Shown: positions 6,651 to 6,682 of the stretch, one piece after another
How the letters are laid out: each line of letters starts with the position of its first letter
How positions within the stretch are numbered: the stretch's first letter is position 1
DNA from: an uncultured Capnocytophaga sp.
GTDB taxonomy: Bacteria > Bacteroidota > Bacteroidia > Flavobacteriales > Flavobacteriaceae
DNA length: 6,682 nt
Reading direction: 5' to 3'
Assembly (NCBI GenBank): GCA_905372595.1
Contig: CAJPPS010000081.1
Coordinates: 1 to 6,682, forward strand
Notes under the pieces: model-generated
Seen by the model: the letters and a program-made list of their open reading frames with translations, nothing else
Databases searched by the model: none
What the model was told of the DNA's origin: nothing
Made by a program: the position numbers and the translations under genes

Positions 6651-6682
6651 ATGAAAAAGATTATTTATATTCTGGTAGCATC
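6651..6682 (+). CDS. Start of an exported protein, cut by the window end
   Basis: An ATG 14 bases after the preceding stop opens MKKIIYILVAS, a lysine pair followed by a hydrophobic run, which is the usual beginning of a Sec signal peptide or lipoprotein leader. Only ten full codons are visible, so neither the family nor the lipobox can be judged. Its spacing and orientation fit a continuation of the plus-strand cluster that begins at riboflavin synthase. Confidence 0.5.
   Translation, partial: MKKIIYILVA

Noticed and set aside
1..6682. GATC appears somewhat scarce (about eight occurrences)
   Set aside because: It is present across the window, and the shortfall from a hand estimate is modest, so it does not compare with the total loss of CATG.

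Overview
The window reads as an ordinary chromosomal housekeeping stretch from a member of Bacteroidota, most likely Flavobacteriia. Capnocytophaga is a tentative guess from overall flavour only. The grounds are roughly 40% GC by eye, very short intergenic gaps, A-rich translation starts without Shine-Dalgarno sites, TAnnTTTG-type -7 boxes upstream of map and pdxA, and protein family variants typical of that phylum. I see no mobile element, phage gene, CRISPR array, tRNA or rRNA, and no gene-free stretch longer than about 70 bases.

Layout. (1) Positions 16-1614, plus strand: a promoter box, map (type I methionine aminopeptidase), then a SAM-dependent methyltransferase whose start codon overlaps the map stop. 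(2) Positions 1595-1631: a strong hairpin spanning the methyltransferase stop codon, placed between convergent transcription units. (3) Positions 1668-4468, minus strand: pdxA (vitamin B6 synthesis) followed 50 bases downstream by a YidE/AspT-type transporter with two RCK_C domains. (4) Positions 4469-4539: a 71-base divergent intergenic region with a dyad and candidate -7 boxes facing each other. (5) Positions 4540-6682, plus strand: riboflavin synthase, a small outer-membrane beta-barrel protein of unknown role, a DUF695-RraB two-domain protein, and the first codons of another exported protein.

How it works together. The vitamin B2 gene (riboflavin synthase) and the vitamin B6 gene (pdxA) start from the same short divergent region, so they could share regulation. 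The B6 branch uses an FMN enzyme (PdxH) in most bacteria, which gives a possible reason for the pairing. The genes downstream of riboflavin synthase are tightly packed but have no obvious role in flavin metabolism.

I did not find a convincing undescribed multi-gene system. The strongest unexplained signal is compositional: the palindrome CATG does not occur once in 6,682 bases, although I counted about 75 CAT and about 110 ATG trinucleotides. Histidine codons before a G are always CAC in the plus-strand genes I checked. This suggests long-term avoidance of CATG, for instance because of a restriction enzyme. GGCC is also absent, with weaker support.
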